Of a stretch of DNA of 64,000 nt, positions 1-11,818 are shown one piece after another. This DNA is from JALOAD01 sp023228995 [NCBI: Candidatus Muiribacterium halophilum]. GTDB lineage: Bacteria > Muiribacteriota > Muiribacteriia > Muiribacteriales. Location of the stretch: contig JALOAD010000017.1 in assembly GCA_023228995.1 (NCBI GenBank), positions 1-64,000 of the forward strand, in the 5' to 3' direction. A model generated the notes under the pieces. It made no database searches and had not been told where the DNA came from. It saw only the letters and a program-made list of their open reading frames with translations. The translations under genes and the position numbers were made by a program. How positions within the stretch are numbered: position 1 is the stretch's first letter; the number at the start of each line of letters is the position of its first letter.

Positions 1-45
1 AAAGTAGTCGCTAACTAGCAAATTTATCTAAGAGTTAAAGTGTTC

Positions 46-195
46 GAGGCTGTTGAAAAAGTCTGTTTTCTTTTTTTTTATTTAACCTTAAAAACAAACA
101 GCATGGTCAGGCTGACCTATGTAAGCTAAATTTATAGCTCGGCACAGACTCTATTCTGTTTCAATGTTTGATTTTTTTAGTTTTTCAACAGCCTT
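46..195. repeat. MITE-like element, copy 1
   Basis: A 150-bp element with terminal inverted repeats: GGCTGTTGAAAAA at 48-60 and its exact complement TTTTTCAACAGCC at 181-193. The interior carries GGTCAGGCTGACC, a near-palindrome, followed by a conserved block about 60 bp long. A second copy in the same orientation lies at 8649-8800. There is no coding capacity, so this is a non-autonomous element or the remains of an insertion sequence. Confidence 0.75.
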
Positions 196-208
196 GTTTA
201 ATTTTATA

Positions 209-253
209 AAAAAAAAAGAGTGTCTGGAAAAAATTCCAGCACTCTTTTTTTTA
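209..253 (-). terminator. Rho-independent terminator of gyrA
   Basis: Inverted repeat AGAGTG-T-CTGGAA / TTCCAG-CACTCT with A-run and T-run on either side, just past the gyrA stop codon. Read on the minus strand it is a stem of about 12 bp followed by a long U-tract. The symmetry of the tracts means it could also work in the other direction. Confidence 0.85.
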
Positions 254-270
254 ATCTGTATTTTTTAAAT

Positions 271-2826
271 CTATTCTTCTGGTTTTTCAGGCTTGTCTGG
301 ATTATCCTGTTTTTCTGAATTTTCAGGATTTTCCAAATTGTCTTGATTTTCCAAGTTTTCTGATTTTTCTAAGTTTTCTACATCAATAAAATCTTCATCA
401 TCATCTGGTTTTATAATTTCAGTTGCAACAACTTCATCACCAGAATTAAGTCTCATTAAAATATTACCCTGAGTTGCTCTTCCCATTGATCTAAGCTGAG
501 AAATCGGAGTTCTTATAATCATGCCATCTTTACTTATCATAAGAAGTTCATCTTTATCTTCAACCTGTGCAATACTAATTACATCACCAGTCTTATCGGT
601 AAGTTTTATGTTTATAACTCCCGAACCACCTCGGTTTATAAGTCTGTAATTTTCAACCTGAGTTCGTTTTCCAAAACCTTTTTTGGTAATTGTAAGAACT
701 GTTTTTTCAGGATCATCTGATGCAGTTGCACCTATAACAACATCTTCATTTTTAAGTCTTATTCCTCTTACACCACGAGTTGCTCTACCCATAGGTCTAG
801 CTTGTTCTTCATTAAATCTAATAGCTTTACCATATTTAGTAGCAATAAGAATTTCCATATTACCAGTTGTAAGTAGAGTTTCTATAAGTTCATCACCTTC
901 ATCAAGTCTTATAGCTATAATTCCACCTTTTCTAATGTTTCTATAATTTAAAACACTTGTCTTTTTGACAACACCTTTTCTTGTTATCATAAGAACATTT
1001 AGTTCAGAATCAAAATTCTGAATTGGAATTATTGCTTTTACTTCTTCTTCTCTGTCAATTTCAAGAAAATTAACAAGAGCTTTTCCTTTTGAAATCCTTG
1101 AAGACATTGGAACTTCAAAAGTTCTCTTCAAATAAACTTTACCAACAGAAGTAAATATCATAAGATAATCATGAGTATCAGCAACAAGAAGATGTTCTGA
1201 ATAATCATCATCTTTAAGCTTTCCACCAGTTATACCTTTTCCACCTCTTTTTTGTTTTTTATATGTATCTATTGGAAGAGTTTTTATATAACCAGAATTT
1301 GAAATTGTTACAACAACTTTTTCATTCTGAATAAGGTCAATATCTTCTAAAATATCAATACTTCTACCAATTTCAGTTCTTCTTTTATCAGCAAATTTCT
1401 TTTTAATTTCATCAAGTTCGCTTTTAATAATATCAAGAACTTTTTGAGTAGAACCAAGAATTGATTTTAATTCTTGAATAAGTTTTATTGTTTCATCATA
1501 ATCAAGCTGAATTTTATCTCTTTCAAGACCTGTAAGTCTATGAAGTCTCATATCAAGAATAGCTTTTGCTTGTCTTTCTGAAAGTTCAAATCTTTCAATA
1601 AGTCTTTCTTTTGCAATATCAGCTGTATCAGAACCTCTTATTATTGATATAACCTCATCAATATTATCTATAGCTATAAGTAAACCTTCTAAAAGATGAG
1701 CTTTTTCTTCAGCTTTATTTAATTCAAAAGCAGTTCTTCTTATTATTACATTTTTCCTATGATCAATAAAATACTCAAGAATTTGTTTTAAATTAAGAAG
1801 TTTTGGTTCTCCATCAACAAGAGCAATCATTATAGTACCAAAAGTACTCTGCATTTCAGTGTGTTTATAAAGATTATTAACAACAACATTTGCATTAAAA
1901 TCTCTTTTACATTCTATAACTATTCTCATACCTTGTCTGTCAGATTCATCTCTTATATCAGAAATTCCTTCTATTTTTTTGTCTTTAACAAGATCAGCTA
2001 TTTTGATAATAAGATTAGCTTTATTAACCATATAAGGAAGTTCGTTTACAATAATAACTTCTTTACCTTTTTTTTCTTCAATTTCAATTTTAGCTCTTAC
2101 TTTAATTTTACCTCTACCTGTACTATAAGCACTTTTTATACCTTCTCTTCCCATTATAATTCCGCCAGTAGGAAAATCAGGTCCTTTAATATATTCCATA
2201 AGATCAGATGTTTCTAAATCAGGATTTTCTATTAAAGCACTTACACCATCAACAAGTTCTCCAAGATTATGAGGAGGAATATTTGTTGCCATACCAACAG
2301 CAATACCCGAAGCACCATTCATAAGAAGCGCTGGAATTTTTGCAGGAAGTATAATTGGTTCATTTAAAGATTCATCAAAATTAAGTTTATAATCAACAGT
2401 TTCTTTATCAATATCTTCAAGCATTTGTTCTGCTATTTTACCCATACGAACTTCTGTATATCTCATAGCAGCAGCTGAATCTCCATCAACAGAACCAAAG
2501 TTACCATGACCATCTACAAAAAGATATCTTGATGAAAAATCCTGTGCCATTCTAACCATAGCATCATAAACTGAAGTATCACCATGTGGATGATATTTAC
2601 CCAAAACATCCCCGACAATACGAGCGGATTTTTTATAAGGTTTTGTTGAACTCATACCAAGATCATTCATAGCAAATAAAATTCTTCTATGAACAGGTTT
2701 TAATCCATCTCTCACATCAGGCAATGCTCTTGATACAATTACACTCATTGCATAATCAAGATATGAATCTTTCATTATATCTTCAATATATATCTTCTCT
2801 ATTTTATCTCTAATAATTTCATCCAT
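271..2826 (-). CDS. gyrA: DNA gyrase subunit A
   Basis: Breakage-reunion subunit of DNA gyrase, 851 residues. The N-terminal topoisomerase domain contains the active-site tyrosine Y123 in RYTE. The quinolone-pocket segment [10 protein letters not shown] has T84 and D88 at the positions of E. coli S83 and D87. The C-terminal beta-pinwheel carries a GyrA box (QKRGGKG), which marks gyrase rather than topoisomerase IV. The last 35 or so residues form an acidic tail of repeated N-x-E and N-x-D units ending in PEKPEE; such a low-complexity tail is unusual and probably disordered. The gene follows gyrB by 10 bp and ends at a strong terminator. Confidence 0.98.
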   Translation of the reverse strand: MDEIIRDKIEKIYIEDIMKDSYLDYAMSVIVSRALPDVRDGLKPVHRRILFAMNDLGMSSTKPYKKSARIVGDVLGKYHPHGDTSVYDAMVRMAQDFSSRYLFVDGHGNFGSVDGDSAAAMRYTEVRMGKIAEQMLEDIDKETVDYKLNFDESLNEPIILPAKIPALLMNGASGIAVGMATNIPPHNLGELVDGVSALIENPDLETSDLMEYIKGPDFPTGGIIMGREGIKSAYSTGRGKIKVRAKIEIEEKKGKEVIIVNELPYMVNKANLIIKIADLVKDKKIEGISDIRDESDRQGMRIVIECKRDFNANVVVNNLYKHTEMQSTFGTIMIALVDGEPKLLNLKQILEYFIDHRKNVIIRRTAFELNKAEEKAHLLEGLLIAIDNIDEVISIIRGSDTADIAKERLIERFELSERQAKAILDMRLHRLTGLERDKIQLDYDETIKLIQELKSILGSTQKVLDIIKSELDEIKKKFADKRRTEIGRSIDILEDIDLIQNEKVVVTISNSGYIKTLPIDTYKKQKRGGKGITGGKLKDDDYSEHLLVADTHDYLMIFTSVGKVYLKRTFEVPMSSRISKGKALVNFLEIDREEEVKAIIPIQNFDSELNVLMITRKGVVKKTSVLNYRNIRKGGIIAIRLDEGDELIETLLTTGNMEILIATKYGKAIRFNEEQARPMGRATRGVRGIRLKNEDVVIGATASDDPEKTVLTITKKGFGKRTQVENYRLINRGGSGVINIKLTDKTGDVISIAQVEDKDELLMISKDGMIIRTPISQLRSMGRATQGNILMRLNSGDEVVATEIIKPDDDEDFIDVENLEKSENLENQDNLENPENSEKQDNPDKPEKPEE

Positions 2827-2836
2827 ATCCTACTCC

Positions 2837-4949
<2,113 letters not shown>

Positions 4950-4954
4950 AAAAA

Positions 4955-5509
4955 CTACTCCTTACAATATGGGCATTTTTTATCATTATAAACAGAATTA
5001 CACTTTTTGCAAATATTTAAACCTGTCTGAAGTGTATAGTTTTGAAACTTTTCTTTTTTTATATATAATTCTTTTAATTTTTCTCTAAGAGCTTTGTCAG
5101 GAATGTTTTCAAGAATTATTTCAAGTTTTTGTAATTTTTCTTTTTCTATTTTTATATCATCTAAACTTAGCTTAGGAAATTCTTCCCATTTGATTAATGA
5201 TTTTTTATCAACAATAAATCTTATATCTTTTATATTATTATCAAATTCATTAACTTTCTTTTTTATATCATCTTTCATAAACATAAGATTATGCATCCAA
5301 GACGAATCTGGTACAGCAATATATAAAATATCATTTTGAAGACTATTTATATGAATTTTCTGTGATAAATCTTTACCAATTATTTTTTTCCAATTTTTAA
5401 TAAGTAAAAAAAATGATCTTCCCCTAAATTTACCAGAATTTTTAAACATAAGACCAAAAGTTTTGTTTTCTACAATATCACTTGGTTTGGAAAACCCTTT
5501 CTTTTTCAA
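4955..5509 (-). CDS. DUF721 (DciA-like) protein with C-terminal zinc ribbon
   Basis: A 184-residue protein. The N-terminal half has the DUF721 pattern (KNWKKIIGKDLSQKIHI followed by LYIAVPDSSWMHNLMFMKDDI), the domain of DciA, the ancestral loader of replicative helicase DnaB. The C-terminus carries a four-cysteine zinc ribbon, CKKC-x7-CPYC, which is not part of typical DciA and could bind DNA or a partner. It overlaps the 3' end of recF by 32 bp. Position between recF and gyrB is the usual place for DUF721 genes. A replication role is inferred from the family. Confidence 0.75.
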   Translation of the reverse strand: MKKKGFSKPSDIVENKTFGLMFKNSGKFRGRSFFLLIKNWKKIIGKDLSQKIHINSLQNDILYIAVPDSSWMHNLMFMKDDIKKKVNEFDNNIKDIRFIVDKKSLIKWEEFPKLSLDDIKIEKEKLQKLEIILENIPDKALREKLKELYIKKEKFQNYTLQTGLNICKKCNSVYNDKKCPYCKE

Positions 5510-6575
5510 ATCTTCCCTCTCTGATAAAAAAAATTTTTTTCTCTGTCATTTTTTCAAGTATTTCATCTTCAAGATAATTTGAAGATATAAAAGTCTGATA
5601 AATTCCTTCAAGAAATTTAAGCAATTTTTGTTTTCTTTCTCTATCAAGCTCAGAAAAAACATCATCAAGTATAATAACTGGTCTATCTTTTTTTATTTTC
5701 CACAAAATATCAGCCTGAGCCATTTTCAGAGCAAATACAGCTGTTCTAAACTGACCTTGTGAAGCTGTTTTTCTAAACTCATTTTTATTAATTCTCATAA
5801 TAATATCATCTCTATGAGGTCCAATACAAGTATAACCATTTTTTATATCATTATATTTACTTTCTTTTAAGTCTTGTTTAGAAATATTAAAATCACCTTT
5901 ATATTCAATTTCAACAATTTCTTTACCAGATGACAGTTTAGAATAACTTATTGGAATTGTTTTTTTTAAAAAATCAATACATTCACTTCTTTTGGCTAAA
6001 ATAAATTGAGCACATTCAATAAGCAAATCATCCCAAAGTTCAAAAGGCTTATTATTTTTTAAAAGACAATTTCTATTATTAAGTATTTTTCTGTATTTTA
6101 TTAGATTTTTATAATAACCTGGAAAAATCTGACTACATATTTCATTTAAAAACTTTCTTCTATAAACTGGATCGTTTTTTAATATTTTAAGATCATCTGG
6201 AACAAAAGTTACAAAATTATTATTATCAATAAGATATTCTGAACTTTCTTCAACATTATCAACTTTAATTGTTCTTTTTCTTCCATCAACACAATTTTCA
6301 ACTTGTCTGGAAAAATTTCCATAGTCTATATCTGTTTTTGTATATATTCTATTATCACTTTCTTTAGATTTTGCATTATTTTTAAGTTCACTTATTATTC
6401 TAGTTCTAAAAGATCTGTTCATACATGAAAAAAAAATAGCTTCCAATAAATTGGTTTTTCCTTCTCCATTATTTCCAAGAAAAATATTATGACCTTTTGA
6501 AAAATCAGCATTTATAAAATCAATATTTCTAAAATTTTTTATATAAGCATTTCTAACAAACAAAAATAACCTCAA
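5478..6575 (-). CDS. recF: DNA replication and repair protein RecF
   Basis: SMC-like ATPase that helps load RecA at gaps, 365 residues. It shows Walker A GNNGEGKTN near residue 34, the ABC signature ASQGQFRTA, and Walker B PVIILDDVFSEL. The longest frame opens with TTG at 6575; RecF proteins normally begin a few residues before the NFRN motif, so a second TTG at 6563 is equally plausible. Only 122 bp separate it from dnaA, with no dnaN between. It overlaps the DUF721 gene. Confidence 0.95.
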   Translation of the reverse strand: MRLFLFVRNAYIKNFRNIDFINADFSKGHNIFLGNNGEGKTNLLEAIFFSCMNRSFRTRIISELKNNAKSKESDNRIYTKTDIDYGNFSRQVENCVDGRKRTIKVDNVEESSEYLIDNNNFVTFVPDDLKILKNDPVYRRKFLNEICSQIFPGYYKNLIKYRKILNNRNCLLKNNKPFELWDDLLIECAQFILAKRSECIDFLKKTIPISYSKLSSGKEIVEIEYKGDFNISKQDLKESKYNDIKNGYTCIGPHRDDIIMRINKNEFRKTASQGQFRTAVFALKMAQADILWKIKKDRPVIILDDVFSELDRERKQKLLKFLEGIYQTFISSNYLEDEILEKMTEKKIFFIREGRFEKERVFQTK

Positions 6576-6697
6576 ATTATAAATAATGTCAAAAACAATT
6601 AATGTGATTTTATCACTAATTTAGTTTTATTTTTACTAATCATTAATTAGCAACTTGTTGCGTTAATTGTGACTTTAGTCACGCTAATTGCTTTCCT
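6576..6697. other. Hairpin-rich dnaA-recF gap, no dnaN
   Basis: Non-coding 122 bp holding three short inverted repeats: GTGATTTTATCAC (6604-6616), TTAATTAGCAACTTGTTGCG plus TTAA (6643-6666), and GTGACTTTAGTCAC (6669-6682). None has a clear T-tract. A related AACAAGTTGCTAATTAACG segment occurs at 46239-46257. Confidence 0.6.
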
Positions 6698-8101
6698 CTA
6701 CTCCAACAACCTGCCTCTAATTTCTCTTAAATCTTTTTTATATTGTTCATCTTCCTCAAGCATTTTTTCAATTTTTTTCCTTGCATGCAAAACAGTTGTA
6801 TGATCTTTTTTTCCAAACTCTCTTGAAATAAGAGTAGTAGATCTTCCTGTCAAATCATAAGCAAGATACATAGCAATTTGTCTTGCAAGAGCTGTTTTTT
6901 GATCTCTTTTTGCAGACATTATATCTTCTTCTGCCACATTATAAAAATCAGATACTTCTCTTTTTATATCTTCTATTGAAACTTTTTTTGGACCTAATGT
7001 TGTTATAAAATCTTTTAATATTCTATCAATAGTAGCTTCATCAAGTTCTCTACCTGTTATTGAACGATAGCTTATAACCATGTTAAAAGCACCTTCAAGT
7101 TCTCTTATATTTGAAACTACTTTTTGTGCAACATATTCAATAATATCAGTAGTTATATCGATTCCCTGTTTTAATGCTTCTTTTTGCAAAATAGCAATTC
7201 TAAGCTCAAGATTAGGTTTCTGAACATCTGCAACAAGTCCTGCTTTAAATCTTGAAACAAGTCTTTCCTCTAGTTTATTAAGTTTTGCAGGTGGTTTATC
7301 AGAAGTAAGTACAATTTGTTTTTTTCCAGCTTCAACAAGTGAATTAAATGTATGAAAAAATTCTTTTTGTGTTTCATCTTTTCCTACAAGAAACTGTATG
7401 TCATCTACAAGAAGTACATCTACTTGTCTGTATTTTTCTCTAAATTTACTTGGATTATTAGATTTAATTGCATCAATAAAATCGTTTGTAAATTTTTCTG
7501 AAGTAACATAAGCTATTTTTTTCTTGCCATTAGATAATTTCCCTATATAATGCCCTATTGCCTGCATGAGATGGGTTTTTCCAAGACCTGAACCTCCATA
7601 TATAAACAATGGATTTGCTTTTGTTCCAGGTTCTTTTGCAACGGCAATAGCATAAGCATGAGCAAGATCATTACTTGAACCTACAACAAATGATTCAAAT
7701 GAATATTTATCGTTTAATTCATAAATATCAGACTTTTCTTGTTCTTTTACAGAAAAATCTATTTTATTTTTATATTCAATTTCGTTTTCAATTTCTCTTT
7801 CCTTTGTTTCAATTACCATTTTTGCATCTTCTTCTCTAAATCTGTCAGGATCAAGAATAAATTCTAATTCTTCTATTTTTTTATAATCTTCAAATTCATT
7901 GATAAATTTTATTATTTTTTTTAAAAAATAAGTATCAATTAGATTTTTTGAAAAATTATCTCTTACATATATTTCAAGCTTGTTTTCTAGAACATTACCA
8001 ATAAGTAATTGTCTAAAAAGAATATTTCCGGTATCCCTCTCTATTTGAGCTTTTAATTGTTGTTCTAACATTTCCCATTGTTTTTTTCTAGATACCGCCA
8101 T
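6698..8101 (-). CDS. dnaA: Chromosomal replication initiator DnaA
   Basis: Origin-binding AAA+ initiator, 467 residues. Domain I occupies about the first 80 residues, followed by a variable charged linker. The AAA+ core has Walker A GGSGLGKT at 169-176 and Walker B VLLVDDIQF near 229. The C-terminal DNA-binding domain has the DnaA signature KKDHTTVLHARKKI. A GGGAG Shine-Dalgarno lies 5 bp before the ATG. It is transcribed away from oriC, and the upstream AT-rich region contains the DnaA boxes it should bind. Confidence 0.98.
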   Translation of the reverse strand: MAVSRKKQWEMLEQQLKAQIERDTGNILFRQLLIGNVLENKLEIYVRDNFSKNLIDTYFLKKIIKFINEFEDYKKIEELEFILDPDRFREEDAKMVIETKEREIENEIEYKNKIDFSVKEQEKSDIYELNDKYSFESFVVGSSNDLAHAYAIAVAKEPGTKANPLFIYGGSGLGKTHLMQAIGHYIGKLSNGKKKIAYVTSEKFTNDFIDAIKSNNPSKFREKYRQVDVLLVDDIQFLVGKDETQKEFFHTFNSLVEAGKKQIVLTSDKPPAKLNKLEERLVSRFKAGLVADVQKPNLELRIAILQKEALKQGIDITTDIIEYVAQKVVSNIRELEGAFNMVISYRSITGRELDEATIDRILKDFITTLGPKKVSIEDIKREVSDFYNVAEEDIMSAKRDQKTALARQIAMYLAYDLTGRSTTLISREFGKKDHTTVLHARKKIEKMLEEDEQYKKDLREIRGRLLE

Positions 8102-8600
8102 AATTCTCCCTTCTTTTGAATAATAATGAAAACTTTGTCTTCATGGACAGAAATTCTATAATTTTTTTGACTAAATTTCAACTTTAGTTTTTTAACACAT
8201 ATTTTTATTATACTTTATTTAGTATTTTCTTTTTTTATTTATACACAAATTGCTTTTGAGTATAGGACTTAAATTTCTATATTGTTAAAAGTTATACACA
8301 TGATATTTTTATTGTCTAACTCTATAAAAAAGAATAAAATATTGTATTTTCAATTGTGTATAACTTATAAATAAAAAGATATGCACTTTTGAACACAATA
8401 AATCAAATTCTAAATCACAATTAAAAAACTCTTAATGTTTTACTAATAATACTTTTTTTTGAGTTATACACAATACTCACAGGCTGAGTACTTATATGAG
8501 CTATTTATATAATGCTTTTATTATACTTAGAATCTTTTTATTGTATATAAACAAAAAAAAATCTTAAAATTAAAAACTTCAAAAACAAATTTATCTTTCA
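8102..8600. other. Replication origin (oriC) with DnaA boxes
   Basis: Non-coding, extremely AT-rich. TTATACACA DnaA-box variants lie at 8239-8247, 8292-8300 and 8464-8472 on the plus strand and at 8355-8363 on the minus strand. The region sits between divergently transcribed dnaA and rpmH, the classical origin position. Poly-A and poly-T stretches between 8400 and 8600 could serve as the unwinding element. The boxes all carry TA at positions 4-5 rather than the E. coli consensus TTATCCACA. Assignment is by position and motif; no replication data. Confidence 0.85.
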
Positions 8601-8629
8601 TGATTCTTTCCATTATACTAAAGCAAAAA

Positions 8630-8891
8630 AATAATCATTCGGTAATTTCGAGGCTGTTGAAAAAGTCATGTTTTCTTTTTTTCAAAACTTAACTTTAAAA
8701 TCAAACAGCATGGTCAGGTTGACCTATGTAAGCTAAAATTTGAGATCGGCACAGACCCTATTCTGCATCAATGTTTCTTCTTTTTAGTTTTTCAACAGCA
8801 TCTTTTACCTTCGTTCACTTATAATACATCCGTATATTATATGCTTCGCAACGTTCACTCAAGTTACCGAGTAGATTTTTTTTTTGCTTTT
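8630..8891. repeat. S2 repeat, copy 1, interrupted by the MITE
   Basis: Ends are imperfect inverted repeats: AAAGCAAAAAAATAATCATT then CGGTA at the left, TACCGAGTAGATT then T-run and GCTTT at the right. The interior includes AATACATCCGTATATTATAT and GCTTCGCAACGTTCACTC. An uninterrupted copy is at 19811-19957. Here the MITE copy at 8649-8800 replaces part of the left interior, showing nested insertion. Confidence 0.75.
8649..8800. repeat. MITE-like element, copy 2
   Basis: Second copy of the 150-bp TIR element found at 46-195, same orientation, with left end GGCTGTTGAAAAA (8653-8665) and right end TTTTTCAACAGC. The central block is nearly identical, with GGTCAGGTTGACC. It lies inside an S2 repeat between oriC and rpmH. 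Confidence 0.75.
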
Positions 8892-8984
8892 GTTTATAGA
8901 AAATCCTTCATACTTTATTTTAATTGAAAAACTTATATCGAGTTCTCTTAATTGTTGTTTTATTGTATTGTCAAAGAATATTTC

Positions 8985-9013
8985 TTGACAAAAAAAGTGG
9001 TATATGGTAAAAA
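8985..9013 (+). promoter_or_regulatory. Probable promoter of the rpmH operon
   Basis: A perfect TTGACA at 8985-8990 followed after 17 bp by TAAAAA at 9008-9013. The -10 is weak, but the -35 is consensus and the leader to rpmH would be about 70 nt. No better candidate is seen between the S2 repeat and rpmH. Confidence 0.5.
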
Positions 9014-9086
9014 TGTAGGACTATTTCACTTTAGTATTTTATACGACAATGATATATATAAAGAACCTTAACAGGAGGAAAAGAAG

Positions 9087-9221
9087 ATGAAAAGAACATT
9101 TCAGCCAAATAATAGAAAAAGAAAAAAAGACCATGGTTTCAGAGCTAGAATGGAAACTAGAGGTGGAAGAGCTGTTCTGAAAAGAAGAAGAAAAAAAGGT
9201 AGAAAAGTGCTTAGTGCATAA
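9087..9221 (+). CDS. rpmH: 50S ribosomal protein L34
   Basis: A 44-residue, highly basic protein starting [20 protein letters not shown] and ending in a poly-basic tail with KVLSA; this is the L34 signature and usual length. A strong AGGAGG Shine-Dalgarno at 9072-9077 precedes the ATG. It is the first gene right of oriC, followed after 9 bp by rnpA, the conserved order in nearly all bacteria. Confidence 0.98.
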   Translation: MKRTFQPNNRKRKKDHGFRARMETRGGRAVLKRRRKKGRKVLSA

Positions 9222-9230
9222 AATATAGCT

Positions 9231-9539
9231 TTGGAATCTTTTTTCAGAATCAAAGAAAATCAGGCGAGAAATTATTTGAAAAAGACTGTTAATGTTCAGA
9301 ACAGTCTTTTTCTAGTAAAAAAAACCAGAGCTTGTGAATTGAAAATAATTATTTCTGTCAGGAAAAAACTTTTTAAAAAAGCCAATGTAAGAAATAAAAT
9401 TAAAAGACAGATAAGGGAAGTTATCAGGAAAGATGTCAAAAGAGATCAGAAAATGTTTTATCTGATAATAGTCAGTAAGTTTTATGACCCTAATGTTTTA
9501 TTTGAAAAAAAACGAAAAAAATTACTGGAATTATTATGA
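9231..9539 (+). CDS. rnpA: Ribonuclease P protein component
   Basis: Protein subunit of RNase P, which matures tRNA 5' ends; 102 residues. The diagnostic RNR motif appears as KANVRNKIKRQIREVIR. The start is TTG at 9231, giving MESFFRIKENQ, which aligns with the usual FRLRKN start; no strong Shine-Dalgarno is visible, so translation may be coupled to rpmH 9 bp upstream. The stop overlaps the yidD ATG (ATGA). The segment normally containing F-x-G is degenerate, so the protein is divergent. Confidence 0.92.
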   Translation: MESFFRIKENQARNYLKKTVNVQNSLFLVKKTRACELKIIISVRKKLFKKANVRNKIKRQIREVIRKDVKRDQKMFYLIIVSKFYDPNVLFEKKRKKLLELL

Positions 9540-9754
9540 GATATTTAAATTTATTAATTATAAAAATATTAATTTTATATAAAAGATATATTTCAGTTTT
9601 TTTGGGTCAGAATTGCAGATTTTATCCTAGTTGTTCTCAATATGCTCTGGAATGTTTTCAGAAATTCAAATTTTTTAAAGCATTTTTTAAATCTTTATTT
9701 AGATTATTAAGATGCAATCAACTTTTCAGAGGTGGCTATGACCCAGTTAAATAG
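9536..9754 (+). CDS. yidD: Membrane protein insertion efficiency factor YidD
   Basis: 72 residues with the family core NCRFYPSCSQYALECF followed by FRGGYDPV at the C-terminus. YidD is a small membrane-associated protein linked to YidC-dependent insertion. The ATG overlaps the rnpA stop, and the 3' end overlaps the start of yidC by 17 bp, so the three genes are translationally coupled. Confidence 0.96.
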   Translation: MRYLNLLIIKILILYKRYISVFLGQNCRFYPSCSQYALECFQKFKFFKAFFKSLFRLLRCNQLFRGGYDPVK

Positions 9755-11174
9755 AAGTAAATCTTTATTTTTTATTATCTTTTTCTTATGGTTATCTGTT
9801 TTTTCACATACAGAAAATTCTATAAACCTTGTTTTAGATAATATAACATTTAAATTTGATAATAATAATCCTATTATTTTAAATGCAACAGCATCATTAG
9901 AACAATCTAAAGATTCTATTATTGATAATATGGTATTTTTTAGATTAAATTCCAAAAGTGAAGAAGAAGATCTCATATTAAATCAAATAAAATACAAAGG
10001 TGTTTTAGAAGATAATTCTGTAAAATATTATGCAAAAACATCAGATATAAAGATTGAATTGTCCATATATCCTGAAGGTAATAATATTTTAGGTGTTGAT
10101 TATAGTATAACTCCATTAAAAATAGATACAGATATATCTAAATACTTTTTTACAATTACACCAGGTCTTTCTGTTGAAAAAGATTCAAAAGATAAATATG
10201 AAAGAAAAATTGTTTATCTTGATGATAAATTAAAAGAAATAGCAATTGGTAAAGCTCTTACAGAAAAAAAGACTTCAGTTAAATGGTTTGGTTTTGTAAC
10301 GCAATATTATGCTATGGTTATTTATCAGAGAAATTTTTCAGAAATTATTCTTGTTAATTATGATAGAGAAGTAAAATCTCAAAGTGGTGAAATGGTAAAA
10401 CAACCAACACAGCTTTTAAAATTATTTCTTAAAGAAACTGTCATTAATAAGGATAGAACTTATAGTGATAAAATAAGAATTTATGCTGGTGAAAAAAAGA
10501 TTGAAAAGCTTGATTCAAATGAAATTCCTGAAATACTTAATCTTGGATTTTTTGGTTTCTTTGCAAAACAACTTCTTGTTGCAATAAAAAAAATAAATGA
10601 ATATACAAATAACTGGGGATTGTCAATTATTCTTATAACATTGCTTATAAGGCTTATTCTTTACCCTATAAATCTTTCACAATCAAGGTCAATGTCTGTA
10701 ATTCAAAAACTTCAACCTGAAATGGAACAAATAAAAAAAACTCATGCTAAAGACCCTCAAAAAATGAATGCAGAAGTTATGAATCTTTATAAAAAACATA
10801 ATGCTAATCCTCTTGGGGGATGTCTTCCTATTTTAATACAGATTCCAATTCTGTTTGCTTTTTTTACAATGCTTCGTACATCGGTTGATATTAAAGGTGT
10901 TAGCTTTTTATGGCTTTCAGATCTTTCAAAGCCAGATGGTTATTATATTTTACCTATAATAATAACAATATCAATGTATTATCAGCAAAAATTAATGCCA
11001 GGTCAAAATACTAATCCTCAGCAAAAACAAATGATGAATATGATGACTATCTTTATGCTTTTTATAACGATATCAATGCCATCAGGCGTTTTAGTATACT
11101 GGTTTACTTCAAATATGATTGGAATACTACAGCAGTTTATAATAAATAAACAAGTACATGGAGGAAAAAAGTAA
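9738..11174 (+). CDS. yidC: Membrane protein insertase YidC
   Basis: YidC/Oxa1 insertase, 478 residues. An N-terminal hydrophobic segment (residues 9-24) is followed by a periplasmic beta-rich domain to about residue 260, a feature of diderm YidC. The conserved insertase core contains NWGLSIILITLLIRLILYPI with the hydrophilic-groove Arg, then LGGCLPILIQIPILFAFF and the last transmembrane pair. ATG at 9738 is chosen; a GTG at 9732 is possible. The gene starts inside yidD and is followed 1 bp later by jag. Confidence 0.96.
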   Translation: MTQLNRSKSLFFIIFFLWLSVFSHTENSINLVLDNITFKFDNNNPIILNATASLEQSKDSIIDNMVFFRLNSKSEEEDLILNQIKYKGVLEDNSVKYYAKTSDIKIELSIYPEGNNILGVDYSITPLKIDTDISKYFFTITPGLSVEKDSKDKYERKIVYLDDKLKEIAIGKALTEKKTSVKWFGFVTQYYAMVIYQRNFSEIILVNYDREVKSQSGEMVKQPTQLLKLFLKETVINKDRTYSDKIRIYAGEKKIEKLDSNEIPEILNLGFFGFFAKQLLVAIKKINEYTNNWGLSIILITLLIRLILYPINLSQSRSMSVIQKLQPEMEQIKKTHAKDPQKMNAEVMNLYKKHNANPLGGCLPILIQIPILFAFFTMLRTSVDIKGVSFLWLSDLSKPDGYYILPIIITISMYYQQKLMPGQNTNPQQKQMMNMMTIFMLFITISMPSGVLVYWFTSNMIGILQQFIINKQVHGGKK

Positions 11175-11175
11175 T

Positions 11176-11817
11176 ATGAAAATTACAATAGAAGCTAAGA
11201 GTGTTGATGAAGCTAAAAAAATAGCTTTAGCAGAACTTGGAACTGATAATTATCATGATATTTCATTTGAGATTTTAAGTGAAGAATCAAAAGGTTTGTT
11301 TGGATTTGGTGGTAAAAAAGCAAAAATTACAGCTGAATTTAAAAAACCATATATTTTTTTTGCAAAAGAATTTATATCTGAACTTTTAAAAAAAATGGGT
11401 ATTAGTGGATATTCTTTTGAATCTTATGATAATGGAAAAGATTTTAATATTAATATAAAATTACCCTTAGAATTTAAAAGTATTATTATTGGAAAGTTTG
11501 GACAAACAGTTAGTGCTATTGAATATATAACAAGAATACATGTAAATAGAAAAATTTCTGAAGAAGATAAAAATGGTAAATATAATCTATATGTAGATGT
11601 TGAAAATTATAAACATGAAAAATTGCAAAAACTTGAAAAAATGGCAGAATCACTTGCAGAAAAAGTTGCTATATCAGGAAAAAGCGTTGAAATGAAGCCA
11701 ATGTCTGCTCGTGAAAGAAAGATTATTCATATGAATTTAAAAAATAATCCTGAAATAAGTACTTTTTCAAGAGGACAAGAACCTTATAGAAAAATTATAA
11801 TATCCAAAAAGAAATAA
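11176..11817 (+). CDS. jag: Jag/KhpB-type RNA-binding protein
   Basis: 213 residues with three parts: the Jag_N domain (KITIEAKSVDEAKKIALAEL), a KH-like domain with IIIGKFGQTVSAIEYI, and a C-terminal R3H domain with the pattern MSARERKIIHMNL. Family members bind RNA and affect cell elongation and division. ATG 11176 is preferred because GGAGG at 11160-11164 serves it; an upstream in-frame ATG at 11158 lies inside yidC. The adjacency yidC-jag-mnmE is conserved in many Gram-positives. Confidence 0.93.
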   Translation: MKITIEAKSVDEAKKIALAELGTDNYHDISFEILSEESKGLFGFGGKKAKITAEFKKPYIFFAKEFISELLKKMGISGYSFESYDNGKDFNINIKLPLEFKSIIIGKFGQTVSAIEYITRIHVNRKISEEDKNGKYNLYVDVENYKHEKLQKLEKMAESLAEKVAISGKSVEMKPMSARERKIIHMNLKNNPEISTFSRGQEPYRKIIISKKK

Positions 11818-11818
11818 T

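Noticed and set aside
1861-2217. 118-codon frame opposite gyrA
   Set aside because: Antisense shadow of gyrA with no ribosome-binding site and protein composition of a low-complexity shadow; other antisense frames over gyrB, rpsA, gap, recF and pgk were rejected for the same reason.
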